This document shows, in pieces, positions 1 through 6,261 of a stretch of 16,828 nucleotides of DNA; position 1 is the stretch's first letter; the number at the start of each line of letters is the position of its first letter. The stretch is from CBDUUP01 sp965370435 (lineage in GTDB: Bacteria > Chloroflexota > Anaerolineae > Anaerolineales > UBA11579): NCBI GenBank assembly GCA_965370435.1, contig CBDUUP010000048.1, forward strand, positions 1 through 16,828. Reading direction: 5' to 3'. Position numbers and translations under genes: made by a program. The notes below the pieces were generated by a model. The model was not told the DNA's origin. It searched no databases and saw only the letters and a list, made by a program, of their open reading frames with translations.

Positions 1-146
1 ATAGGACTTACGCACTTCAGAAACCTTGCGAAGGTTTTTTGAGAAATTATGACTGTATGCAAACGATTGTAATGTATAAAATCACTTCATAAACAGAGGA
101 ACCTTCGCAAGGTTGCCATTAAATCTTTCAACTGCGTAAGTCATAT
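1..146. mobile_element. MITE-like element with terminal inverted repeats (left edge)
   Basis: The first 14 bases (ATAGGACTTACGCA) return as an inverted copy at 133-146 with one mismatch. Just inside each end sits an imperfect palindrome: AACCT-TGCGA-AGGTT at 22-36 and AACCT-TCGCA-AGGTT at 100-114, exact reverse complements of each other. There is no room for a coding gene, so this is a non-autonomous element or a large interspersed repeat. The left flank is cut by the window edge, so a target duplication cannot be tested. ATAGGA occurs both at 1-6 and 145-150, which may be relevant. The ends resemble those of the element at 7772-7922 (8 of 11 bases over GGACTTACGCA versus GGGTTCACGCA). Confidence 0.65.
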
Positions 147-159
147 AGGATTAACAAAC

Positions 160-191
160 AAGAGACGGCATTCATTCGAATGCCGTCTCTT
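160..191 (-). terminator. Rho-independent terminator of the cupredoxin gene
   Basis: A perfect 14-bp stem (160-173 with 178-191) closes a 4-base loop. It lies 20 bases past the stop codon of the minus-strand gene. Read on the minus strand, the stem is followed by a T-rich stretch (TTGTTTGTTAA). It fits an intrinsic terminator for that gene well. Confidence 0.8.
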
Positions 192-211
192 ATTGATTAA
201 GCGTCGTTCAA

Positions 212-718
212 CTACGGTAAGGACAGAATGATCGCGCTCATTGTGGGGGCGTGATCGTCGCAGTGCAGGGTATAGTATCCGGCCTGGTCGGCGGAGAAAG
301 TGAAGGTGTACTGGCGGCCTCGCTCCATAGAGACAGTCACGTCCACTTTGGAGCCATCCGGAGCTTCCAGCCATACGCCGTGATGGTCGCCGTTGATTAC
401 GAATATCCGCAGGGTTACGGTGTCTCCCTGGACAACGACAATTTCAGCCGGGCTGAACAAGTAGGTGGAAACCTGCCATTTATCGGGGTTGTCGGCATCA
501 TACTCTCCCGGCGGTTTGAAGCGGTATCCAGCCGAAAGTGTTTGGGGATCGATGTCGGGCGCAGAGATCCCATCGGTCGCGCCTTTGATCTCGATGACGC
601 TGATATCGAAGGTCACTTCGCTGCCTGAAAGACCAGTGCCTGCCGCTCCGCCGCAGCTGCTCAGGAGCAAACTCAACAGAATTACAATGGCGCTTAGGGT
701 ATAACGTTTTTGGTTCAT
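212..718 (-). CDS. Cupredoxin-domain lipoprotein
   Basis: This 168-residue secreted copper-type protein has a signal peptide (about 1-21) ending in a lipobox, LLSSC, with Cys22 as the lipidation site, so it should be anchored on the outer face of the membrane. A beta-rich cupredoxin-like domain fills about 85-168. Candidate copper ligands are His112 or His113 (NGDHHG) and C153-x2-H156-x3-M160 near the C-terminus, the usual His/Cys/His/Met order of type 1 copper centres. The C-terminal GYYTLHC pattern also recalls cytochrome oxidase subunit II and nitrous-oxide reductase, but the second Cys of a CuA site is missing. A role in electron transfer or copper handling is inferred. The start is supported by GGAGGT six bases upstream. 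It is divergent from a two-component system, which might control it. The partner redox enzyme is not in view. Confidence 0.85.
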   Translation of the reverse strand: MNQKRYTLSAIVILLSLLLSSCGGAAGTGLSGSEVTFDISVIEIKGATDGISAPDIDPQTLSAGYRFKPPGEYDADNPDKWQVSTYLFSPAEIVVVQGDTVTLRIFVINGDHHGVWLEAPDGSKVDVTVSMERGRQYTFTFSADQAGYYTLHCDDHAPTMSAIILSLP

Positions 719-758
719 TGATCTACCTCCAGGAAAAATAGTTGATATTGGTAAATCT

Positions 759-787
759 ATTATCCGAAATATAAAGGTTTTTCACAA
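759..787 (-). promoter_or_regulatory. Promoter of the cupredoxin gene
   Basis: On the minus strand TTGTGA (787-782) and GATAAT (764-759) are separated by exactly 17 bases. Start of transcription would fall near 752, giving a leader of about 33 bases that contains the GGAGGT ribosome site. This is pattern matching to the housekeeping sigma consensus only. Confidence 0.5.
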
Positions 788-832
788 CGGGCATTGGTCA
801 TAAATACTGTCCGACGAAAAGCATAGATGTTT

Positions 833-846
833 CAGACCTTAGTCTG
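833..846. promoter_or_regulatory. Inverted repeat CAGAC-n4-GTCTG, possible operator
   Basis: A perfect 5-bp inverted repeat with a 4-base spacer (CTTA) lies between the divergent cupredoxin gene and the two-component genes. It sits about 36-49 bases before the start site predicted from the extended -10 at 867-875, where an activator would bind. It does not match the NarL heptamer consensus well. The function is a guess. Confidence 0.3.
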
Positions 847-866
847 TATTCCGATTGCCGGAAAAA

Positions 867-875
867 TGCTACAAT
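867..875 (+). promoter_or_regulatory. Extended -10 element before the two-component genes
   Basis: TGCTACAAT fits the extended -10 pattern TGnTAnAAT. No good -35 is present at 16-18 bases, which is tolerated with an extended -10. Transcription would begin near 882, leaving a leader of about 70 bases before the histidine kinase. Confidence 0.35.
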
Positions 876-955
876 AACCTTGTGCTGTCGGTATTTCTTT
901 CATCTTTTACTGAGATACGATTACGTGGGTCGCTGCTTCTAACGGAGTTATGGAT

Positions 956-2365
956 ATGTTCGCCTTTACCAAATTGAGTTTGGCCCGCCAGTTCATGCTG
1001 GTGAGCTTTCTAATTTTGCTGACCGGTATGGTCGTGATTGGCTTCTGGGTGGGCCAGCAGATCAGGACAGGAGTGATCAATCGAACCGCGGCCGTCACCT
1101 CTTTGTATGTGGATAGTTTCTTATCGCCTTATCTACAAGATCTCTCTGACGATCATCAATTGGATGCCGGGAAGCTGAAGGAACTTGACCGTCTGCTGAC
1201 TGAAACGCTGCTCGGTGAGCAGATCGTGACTTTCAAAGTTTGGCTGCCTGATGGCAGCATCCTTTACAGCCCAACCCCCAGCCTGATTGGAAAGCAATTT
1301 TCCCGTGACGATGATTTGATCCGCGCTTTTGCCGGCGAGGTTGTCTCCGAAATCAGCAATTTGGATAAACCTGAGCATGAATATGAACGCCAATATTGGG
1401 ATACCTTGATAGAAACCTATGCCCCAATTCGAGAAAACCGTACCGGCAGCGTGATCGCCGTTATGGAGTTTTACCAGAACCCGGACGATCTCGTGGCCGA
1501 AGTATGGGCTGCTCAAATGCGCACCTGGCCTCTGGTCGGGTTCGCCACCCTGATTATGTATCTGCTTCTGGCCGGTATGGTGAATCGAGCCAGCGCCGTC
1601 ATCCTGGAGCAGCAGTCAATTCTCCAAGAGAAAATTGACCAAACCTCTACTCTGCTGGTCCAAAATCAGCGTCTGCACGCTCGTGTTCGCCGCGCGGCTG
1701 CCCGCGCCACCGCGCTCAATGAACGCTTCCTGCGCCGCATTTCCAGCGACCTCCACGATGGCCCTGGCCAGGACTTGGCTTTGGCTTTGATGAGGGTCGA
1801 ATCCTTGGCTGAAGAGTGCAGCCGCTGTCCACTCCCTCAAGAGGAAGGGAAGTCCCTGGCGGATGATTTTGATACTGTGTATAATGCCCTCACCTCGGCC
1901 TTGAACGACCTCCGGGCCATCGCCGCCGGGCTGCGCTTGCCGGAGATCGAGCCTCTCAATACGGATGAGATCGTCCGCCGTGCGGTCCGCGATTACGAAC
2001 GCAAAACTCGCCAGGCAGTCACCGTGCATATGGAAAATTCTCCCCCGGAGGTTCCTTTGCCAGTGAAGATCACCCTCTACCGCCTCCTGCAGGAAGCGCT
2101 GGCCAATGGATATCGCCATGCAAAGGGGGAAGACCAGGTTATACGCCTTCATGCCGATGAGGACACATTGTTCGTCATCATCTCTGACGCCGGAGAAGGT
2201 TTTGATCCAGAGAAGGTCAAGCCGGATGGAAAAATCGGATTGGCCGGGATGCGTGAACGGGTTGAAGCGCTAGGCGGATGGTTCGAACTTGTAAGCCATC
2301 CCGGAGAAGGCACCACCGTCAGCGCCTCCTTGCCGCTGACCATCCCCAAGGATGATGATGACTGA
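956..2365 (+). CDS. NarL-family sensor histidine kinase
   Basis: This is a membrane sensor that autophosphorylates on His and passes phosphate to the overlapping response regulator. From the chosen start (469 residues) the order is: TM1 about 13-33, an extracytoplasmic Cache-like region about 35-190 (VWLPDGSILYSPTPSLIGK, then ETYAPIRENRTGSVIAVMEF), TM2 about 191-210, a coiled coil about 213-253, a HisKA_3 dimerisation domain with H267 in SDLHDGPGQ, and an ATPase domain with N384 (QEALANGYRHA), DAGEGF 411-416 and GLAGMRERV 428-436. All catalytic motifs are intact. The upstream ATG at 950 is only two bases after GGAG, while the ATG at 956 has GGAG eight bases away, so 956 is preferred. The stimulus is unknown. 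The divergent cupredoxin gene hints at a redox or copper cue. Confidence 0.9.
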   Translation: MFAFTKLSLARQFMLVSFLILLTGMVVIGFWVGQQIRTGVINRTAAVTSLYVDSFLSPYLQDLSDDHQLDAGKLKELDRLLTETLLGEQIVTFKVWLPDGSILYSPTPSLIGKQFSRDDDLIRAFAGEVVSEISNLDKPEHEYERQYWDTLIETYAPIRENRTGSVIAVMEFYQNPDDLVAEVWAAQMRTWPLVGFATLIMYLLLAGMVNRASAVILEQQSILQEKIDQTSTLLVQNQRLHARVRRAAARATALNERFLRRISSDLHDGPGQDLALALMRVESLAEECSRCPLPQEEGKSLADDFDTVYNALTSALNDLRAIAAGLRLPEIEPLNTDEIVRRAVRDYERKTRQAVTVHMENSPPEVPLPVKITLYRLLQEALANGYRHAKGEDQVIRLHADEDTLFVIISDAGEGFDPEKVKPDGKIGLAGMRERVEALGGWFELVSHPGEGTTVSASLPLTIPKDDDD

Positions 2366-3002
2366 GAAAATACGCATATTGGTGGCTGATGACCATCCCT
2401 TGTTCCGGGAGGGAGTCGTCCACTCCTTGACCGGGCAGGCCGATATGGCCGTTGTCGGTCAGGTGGGAAGCGGCGAAGAGGCCCTTGAGATCGCCATAAA
2501 TCTCTTGCCTGACGTGCTGTTGTTGGATGTAGCCATGCCGGGCGAGGGCGGCATCGCCGCGGCTCAGAAAATCTCCGCCGCCTGCCCCAGTGTGAACATC
2601 ATCATGCTGACCATCTCTGAGGATGAGGATGATTTGATGAATGCGCTCAAGTCGGGAGCGCGCGGGTATGTGCTCAAAGGTATTTCCACCCGTGAGCTGG
2701 CAGAAGTGGTTCGTAAGGTCGTTGGAGGGGAGGTGTATGTCACCTCGGCGTTAGCAGCCAACTTGCTGTTGGAACTCTCCCGCCCCCGTTCCCCAGATCC
2801 CCTGAGCGAACTTACCCCGCGCGAGCATGAGATCCTGACCCTTGTCTCTCAGGGCCTCACCAACCGCGAGATCGGAGAGCGTCTCCACCTGGCCGAAAAA
2901 ACCATCAAACACTACATGACCAATGTGCTGCAAAAATTGCAGGTGCGCAGCCGCGTCCAGGCCGCCCTGCTGGCTCAAAAGCAAAATTTAGATCGTCGGT
3001 AG
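2358..3002 (+). CDS. NarL/FixJ-family response regulator
   Basis: This DNA-binding partner of the preceding kinase has 214 residues. The receiver domain (about 4-120) has the acidic pair D11-D12, phospho-acceptor D57 in LLLDVAMPG, T85 and K107. A LuxR-type helix-turn-helix (about 150-208) starts at LTPREHEILTLVSQGLTNREIGERL and includes the EKTIKHYMTNVLQKL recognition region. Three in-frame ATGs occur at 2352, 2355 and 2358. AAGGA at 2348-2352 is well spaced only for 2358, which gives an 8-base overlap (ATGACTGA) with the kinase stop. The two genes are therefore translationally coupled and almost certainly a cognate pair. Target genes are unknown. The divergent lipoprotein gene is the nearest candidate. 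Confidence 0.92.
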   Translation: MTEKIRILVADDHPLFREGVVHSLTGQADMAVVGQVGSGEEALEIAINLLPDVLLLDVAMPGEGGIAAAQKISAACPSVNIIMLTISEDEDDLMNALKSGARGYVLKGISTRELAEVVRKVVGGEVYVTSALAANLLLELSRPRSPDPLSELTPREHEILTLVSQGLTNREIGERLHLAEKTIKHYMTNVLQKLQVRSRVQAALLAQKQNLDRR

Positions 3003-3085
3003 AGATATTACAACGGGTAATACGGTCAATCCGCCCTAACGCTCAAGGGAGTTTGTGATAGCGCGCTTATTATTTCCCTCTCCTA

Positions 3086-3385
3086 TTATGCTGCATAAAC
3101 CTGAACCTCTTTCTCCAATCTATCCCTCAGACGGTCTTTCTCCACCTCCAGATCATAGCGCGCCTGCAAGTTCATCCAAAACCGCTCCGACATGCCAAAG
3201 AAGCGGGAGAGCCGCAGCGCCGTATCTGCCGTGATGGCGCGCTTCCCATGCACGATTTTGTTTATTCGCTGGGGAGAAACGCTCATATCCTTCGCCAGAC
3301 GGTATTGGCTGATTCCCATGGGCTTCAGGAATTCCTCCAATAAGATCTCGCCGGGGTGGATAAAGGATATTTTTTCTTTTGCCAT
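3086..3385 (-). CDS. higA: HigA-family antitoxin, XRE-type DNA-binding protein
   Basis: This 99-residue protein has the classic HigA/VapI layout: an N-terminal HPGEILLEEFLKPMGIS segment, a helix-turn-helix (about 26-64, SQYRLAKDMSVSPQRINKIVHGKRAITADTALRLSRFFG, given here as the region only), then the family motif FWMNLQARYDLE (69-80). In this family the protein neutralises a HigB mRNA interferase and represses its own operon. The start is the ATG at 3385 with AGGA seven bases upstream. A TTG two codons earlier is rejected because it would overlap that spacing. No HigB-like gene is visible on either side, although higB normally lies just upstream of higA. It may be a solitary regulator or a remnant. 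The family call is strong, the antitoxin function less so. Confidence 0.85.
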   Translation of the reverse strand: MAKEKISFIHPGEILLEEFLKPMGISQYRLAKDMSVSPQRINKIVHGKRAITADTALRLSRFFGMSERFWMNLQARYDLEVEKDRLRDRLEKEVQVYAA

Positions 3386-3414
3386 TCGCAATTCCTAATG
3401 TTGAGCCGCCTAAT

Positions 3415-3420
3415 ATTATA
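3415..3420 (-). promoter_or_regulatory. -10 element TATAAT before the HigA-type gene
   Basis: On the minus strand a perfect TATAAT lies 29 bases before the ATG, placing the start site near 3408. No convincing -35 is seen at 16-18 bases. It suggests that the antitoxin-like gene has its own promoter. Confidence 0.4.
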
Positions 3421-3436
3421 CCCAACTCCACCATCC

Positions 3437-3868
3437 TCACCTCATCAAATCAATCAACTCCTCCCTCCCATCCACCTCCACCGCCAGGGTGAAATACGTC
3501 CACTCGCCCGTGTCCCGCCGTCCGGTGGCGTAGAGCGTACCGCTGCCATCCGGCCCGCTTATCGGGATGATCAAATCCCCTTCGCCCGACAGCCCCGAAG
3601 TCGAGATCGTCCCCATCACCCACCAGCCCGCCTCGATAGGCTCTCCCAACGCCGCGATAACATCCGGGTCGTTCTGAGCCGTTTCCAGCGCTTGCTCATA
3701 GAAATCGCTGGAGCGGATCGCCCCAAACACCCCGAAGACGATCAATCCAAAACACGCCAGGAACGAACAAATCGTAGCCGCCGCGATCCCAAACGTCCCG
3801 CCAAAAATCCCCCAAAACAATATTTTCAGCCCTCTATTGGGTTTCTCTTGCGCTTCAACCTCATACAT
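3437..3868 (-). CDS. Coa1-family membrane protein (cytochrome oxidase assembly factor-like)
   Basis: The chosen start gives 143 residues: a short cytoplasmic N-terminus, a hydrophobic hairpin or long membrane segment (about 16-50, LFWGIFGGTFGIAAATICSF and onward), then a soluble domain (about 55-135) with DPDVIAALGEPIEAGWWVMG, SGEGDLIIPISGPDGSGTLY and GEWTYFTLAVEV. This pattern matches the Coa1/Tim21-type fold, in which a short alpha segment precedes a small beta sheet. In mitochondria Coa1 helps assemble cytochrome c oxidase. In bacteria the role is inferred and often unproven. A GTG six codons upstream (3886) is rejected because GGAGGAGG, eight bases before the ATG at 3868, lies inside that extension and is clearly the ribosome site. 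It lies 69 bases after recD2 on the same strand with no obvious functional link. Confidence 0.65.
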   Translation of the reverse strand: MYEVEAQEKPNRGLKILFWGIFGGTFGIAAATICSFLACFGLIVFGVFGAIRSSDFYEQALETAQNDPDVIAALGEPIEAGWWVMGTISTSGLSGEGDLIIPISGPDGSGTLYATGRRDTGEWTYFTLAVEVDGREELIDLMR

Positions 3869-3924
3869 AGCCAAAACCTCCTCCACAAAGAATCATCCAT
3901 TCACCAACTTGTTGCCCAATCCAC

Positions 3925-3945
3925 AATCACTAATCACCTAATCAC
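3925..3945. repeat. Short AATCAC tandem-like repeat across the recD2 stop
   Basis: AATCAC occurs at 3925, 3932 and 3940, spaced 7 and 8 bases, followed by degenerate copies (AATCGCC, AATCC). The recD2 stop codon (3938-3940) lies within the tract, so the last codons of the helicase derive from this low-complexity sequence. Confidence 0.5.
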
Positions 3946-6121
3946 TCAATCGCCAATCCAACGCCGTATACCTCTCCGCCACCTTATTATTCCTCACCGC
4001 GATAGCAATAGCCTTCCGGCTGCCCACCAGCACGCACAGCTTCTTGGCCCTGGTGATAGCCGTGTACAGCAGGTTGCGCTGGAGCATCATATAATGCGAA
4101 GTGAGCAGCGGGACCACCACCGCCGGGAACTCCGATCCCTGCGCCTTATGCACCGAGGCCGCATACGCCAACACCAGTTGGTCGGCCTCGCTCCAGTCGT
4201 ATTCAATCGGGCGGCCGTCAATCTCCACCGTCAGGCTTTGGTCGGTGATGGAGATGTCTCTCAGCTTCCCGATGTCCCCGTTGAAGACCGCCTTATCGTA
4301 ATTGTTCTTGACCTGCATCACCCGATCCCCCTTTCGGAAGATCTGCCCGTATAAACTGCGCTCCGGCTTCAACGGTCCTGGGGGATTGAGAGTCTCCTGC
4401 AAGGTGGCGTTCAAGTTGTGGACCCCCGCCGGGCCTCGATACATCGGCGCCAACACCTGAATGTCGCTCGCCTGTATCCCGAACCGGCGCGGGATGCGGA
4501 TCGCCACCACCTCCTTCACCCATTGGGCCGCCTCCTCCGGCCTCTCAGCGGAGAAGAAGAAGAAATCCTCCCCCTCCTTGGAGAAAATCGGGTTCTCTCC
4601 CTGGTTGATGCGGTGGGCGTTGGCGATGATTTGCGAACCGGCCGCCTGCCGGAATATAACGCTCAACCGCGTCACCGGGACCATCTCGCTGGCGATCACG
4701 TCCCGTAGCACGTCCCCCGCCCCCACCGAGGGCAGTTGGTCCACGTCGCCCACCAGCAGCAGGTGCGTGCCCGGCGACAACGCCCGCAGCAGCGCGTAGG
4801 CCAGGTGCAGGTCCAACATGGAGGCCTCATCCACCACCAGGAAGTCAATCTCCAGCGGCGACTCTTCGTTGTGCTGGAATCCATCCCTGGGAGAATATTT
4901 TAGCAGCCGGTGGATGGTGCTGGCCGGTCGCCCCGCCGCCTCCGCCAGACGTTTGGCGGCCCTTCCGGTGGGGGAGGCCAGCGCGCAGCTTTTGTTCCCT
5001 TGCTCTAACGCCGCGATCAGGGCTTTGATGGTGGTGGTTTTTCCCGTGCCGGGGCCGCCAGTCAGCACGCTCACCGGATGGGTGAGCGCGGTCCGCACCG
5101 ATTCGGTTTGCTCGGGGGAGAGCGAATCGTCAAACCTCAGGAAAGCGGGCGGCAGGTCGCTCAAATTGGAGGGGATACAGCTTGCCAGCGTCCGTAATTG
5201 TCTCGCTACGCCTACTTCGCTGTGATACAAGGGACTGAGATACACCCCCGTTTGCGCCTCTGTACCTTTCTCACCCGCCTCCAGGAAGGGAAGAACCTCT
5301 GTAATAGCTCGTTTGCCCTTGACCAATCGCTCGATGGCCGGAGGCAGCAGTCCATCGTCAACGCCCAAAAGTTCTACCGCCCTTGAAATCAACTCCTCCC
5401 TGGGTGTGAACACGTGCCCCTCACCGCGGGACATATCATCAAGCACGTAAAGCAATCCGGCCTCCAGCCGCGTCGGATGGTCAAGCGGAAGCCCCAACGC
5501 GCGGGCGATCCCGTCGGCCGTCTTGAACCCCACCCCGTAGATGTCCGTGGCCAGACGGTAGGGGTCGGACTTGACAATTTGCATGGACTGTTGGCCGTAT
5601 TCTTTGTAGATCTTCACCGCCAGATTGGTAGTAACCCCGTGGCTGTGGAGGAAGAGCATGATGTCCTTCACTTGCCGCTGCTGTTCCCAGGCCTCCGCGA
5701 TCAGGCGGGAACGCTTGGGGCCGATGTCGGGAACTTCTCTCAGGCGTTCCGGCTCGTTTTCGATAACCTCCAGGCTCTCCGCCCCAAACTGGTCCACGAT
5801 TCGCTCCGCCAGCTTGGGGCCGATGCCTTTGATGAGGCCCGATCCCAGATACCGCCGGATGCCGTTCACTGTAGCAGGAAGGGCCTGTTCGCAAACCTCC
5901 ACCTTGAACTGAGCGCCAAACTTGGGATCATTGACCCATTGCCCCTTCAAGCGCAGATATTCCCCCGCCGACAGCTCCGGCAAGTTGCCCACCACCGTCA
6001 CCATCCCCTCCCGGTTCGCCCCCGGCAGGTTCCGCTTCCGCGGCCGCAGCCGCACCACGCTGTACCCGTTCTCCGAGTTGTAATACGTGATCCGCTCCAC
6101 CGAACCGGTCAGGGTTTCCAT
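3938..6121 (-). CDS. recD2: RecD2-type ATP-dependent DNA helicase
   Basis: This 727-residue superfamily 1B 5'-3' DNA helicase is of the RecD2 class, found in bacteria where it works outside a RecBCD complex. The N-terminal region (about 1-75) is beta-rich. Helix-hairpin-helix elements follow (about 93-113, 127-145 and 190-210, with GIGPKLAERI, DIGPKRSRLI and GVGFKTADGIARALG). Motor motifs are complete: Walker A GGPGTGKT 355-362, PTGRAAKRL 384-392, DEAS 431-434, GDVDQLPSVGAGDVL 458-472, SVHKAQGSEFPAVVV 656-670 and LLYTAITRAKK 684-694. The length is normal for the family. The ATG lies six bases after a perfect TATAAT with no ribosome site, so the mRNA may be leaderless. Its neighbours suggest no pathway beyond general DNA repair. 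Confidence 0.93.
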   Translation of the reverse strand: METLTGSVERITYYNSENGYSVVRLRPRKRNLPGANREGMVTVVGNLPELSAGEYLRLKGQWVNDPKFGAQFKVEVCEQALPATVNGIRRYLGSGLIKGIGPKLAERIVDQFGAESLEVIENEPERLREVPDIGPKRSRLIAEAWEQQRQVKDIMLFLHSHGVTTNLAVKIYKEYGQQSMQIVKSDPYRLATDIYGVGFKTADGIARALGLPLDHPTRLEAGLLYVLDDMSRGEGHVFTPREELISRAVELLGVDDGLLPPAIERLVKGKRAITEVLPFLEAGEKGTEAQTGVYLSPLYHSEVGVARQLRTLASCIPSNLSDLPPAFLRFDDSLSPEQTESVRTALTHPVSVLTGGPGTGKTTTIKALIAALEQGNKSCALASPTGRAAKRLAEAAGRPASTIHRLLKYSPRDGFQHNEESPLEIDFLVVDEASMLDLHLAYALLRALSPGTHLLLVGDVDQLPSVGAGDVLRDVIASEMVPVTRLSVIFRQAAGSQIIANAHRINQGENPIFSKEGEDFFFFSAERPEEAAQWVKEVVAIRIPRRFGIQASDIQVLAPMYRGPAGVHNLNATLQETLNPPGPLKPERSLYGQIFRKGDRVMQVKNNYDKAVFNGDIGKLRDISITDQSLTVEIDGRPIEYDWSEADQLVLAYAASVHKAQGSEFPAVVVPLLTSHYMMLQRNLLYTAITRAKKLCVLVGSRKAIAIAVRNNKVAERYTALDWRLSD

Positions 6122-6127
6122 GGAAGT

Positions 6128-6133
6128 ATTATA
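6128..6133 (-). promoter_or_regulatory. TATAAT -10 box giving a leaderless recD2 transcript
   Basis: On the minus strand TATAAT (6133-6128) is followed by six bases and then the recD2 ATG (6121). A start site about seven bases after the box would coincide with the A of ATG. The -35 (TTAGTT at 16 bases) is weak. Confidence 0.5.
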
Positions 6134-6161
6134 GCTGATTAGATGGAGTAACTAAGAGCTT

Positions 6162-6236
6162 TTAACCACGAAGGCACAAAGACACCAAGATAAAAATCTT
6201 TTGTTTTTCTTCGTGTCTTAGCGCCTTAGTGGTTAA
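6162..6236. repeat. Intergenic long hairpin repeat (TTAACCAC...GTGGTTAA)
   Basis: Two 29-base arms (6162-6190 and 6208-6236) are reverse complements at 25 of 29 positions around a 17-base AT-rich loop. Arms begin TTAACCACnAAGGCnC and contain AAGACAC. The same sort of ACCAC-AAGGC-AAGACAC hairpin is a widespread intergenic repeat in several bacterial phyla. It lies between the LCP stop and the recD2 start and could end LCP transcription, but no U-tract follows on the minus strand. Confidence 0.75.
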
Positions 6237-6261
6237 TTATTTTTTCGCCGCCCGCCACCCC

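Noticed and set aside
3153..3440. Alternative-frame ORF overlapping higA as a HigB toxin
   Set aside because: Its translation shows no HigB features and it lies out of frame within the conserved higA coding sequence.
3356..4354. Long plus-strand open frame (332 codons) opposite the Coa1 and recD2 genes
   Set aside because: Its product is rich in Pro, His, Arg and Gln with no recognisable domain, and it lies antisense to strongly supported genes.
5414..6142. Plus-strand open frame (242 codons) opposite the start of recD2
   Set aside because: It is antisense to conserved helicase sequence; its composition is unlike a protein and no ribosome site or domain is visible.
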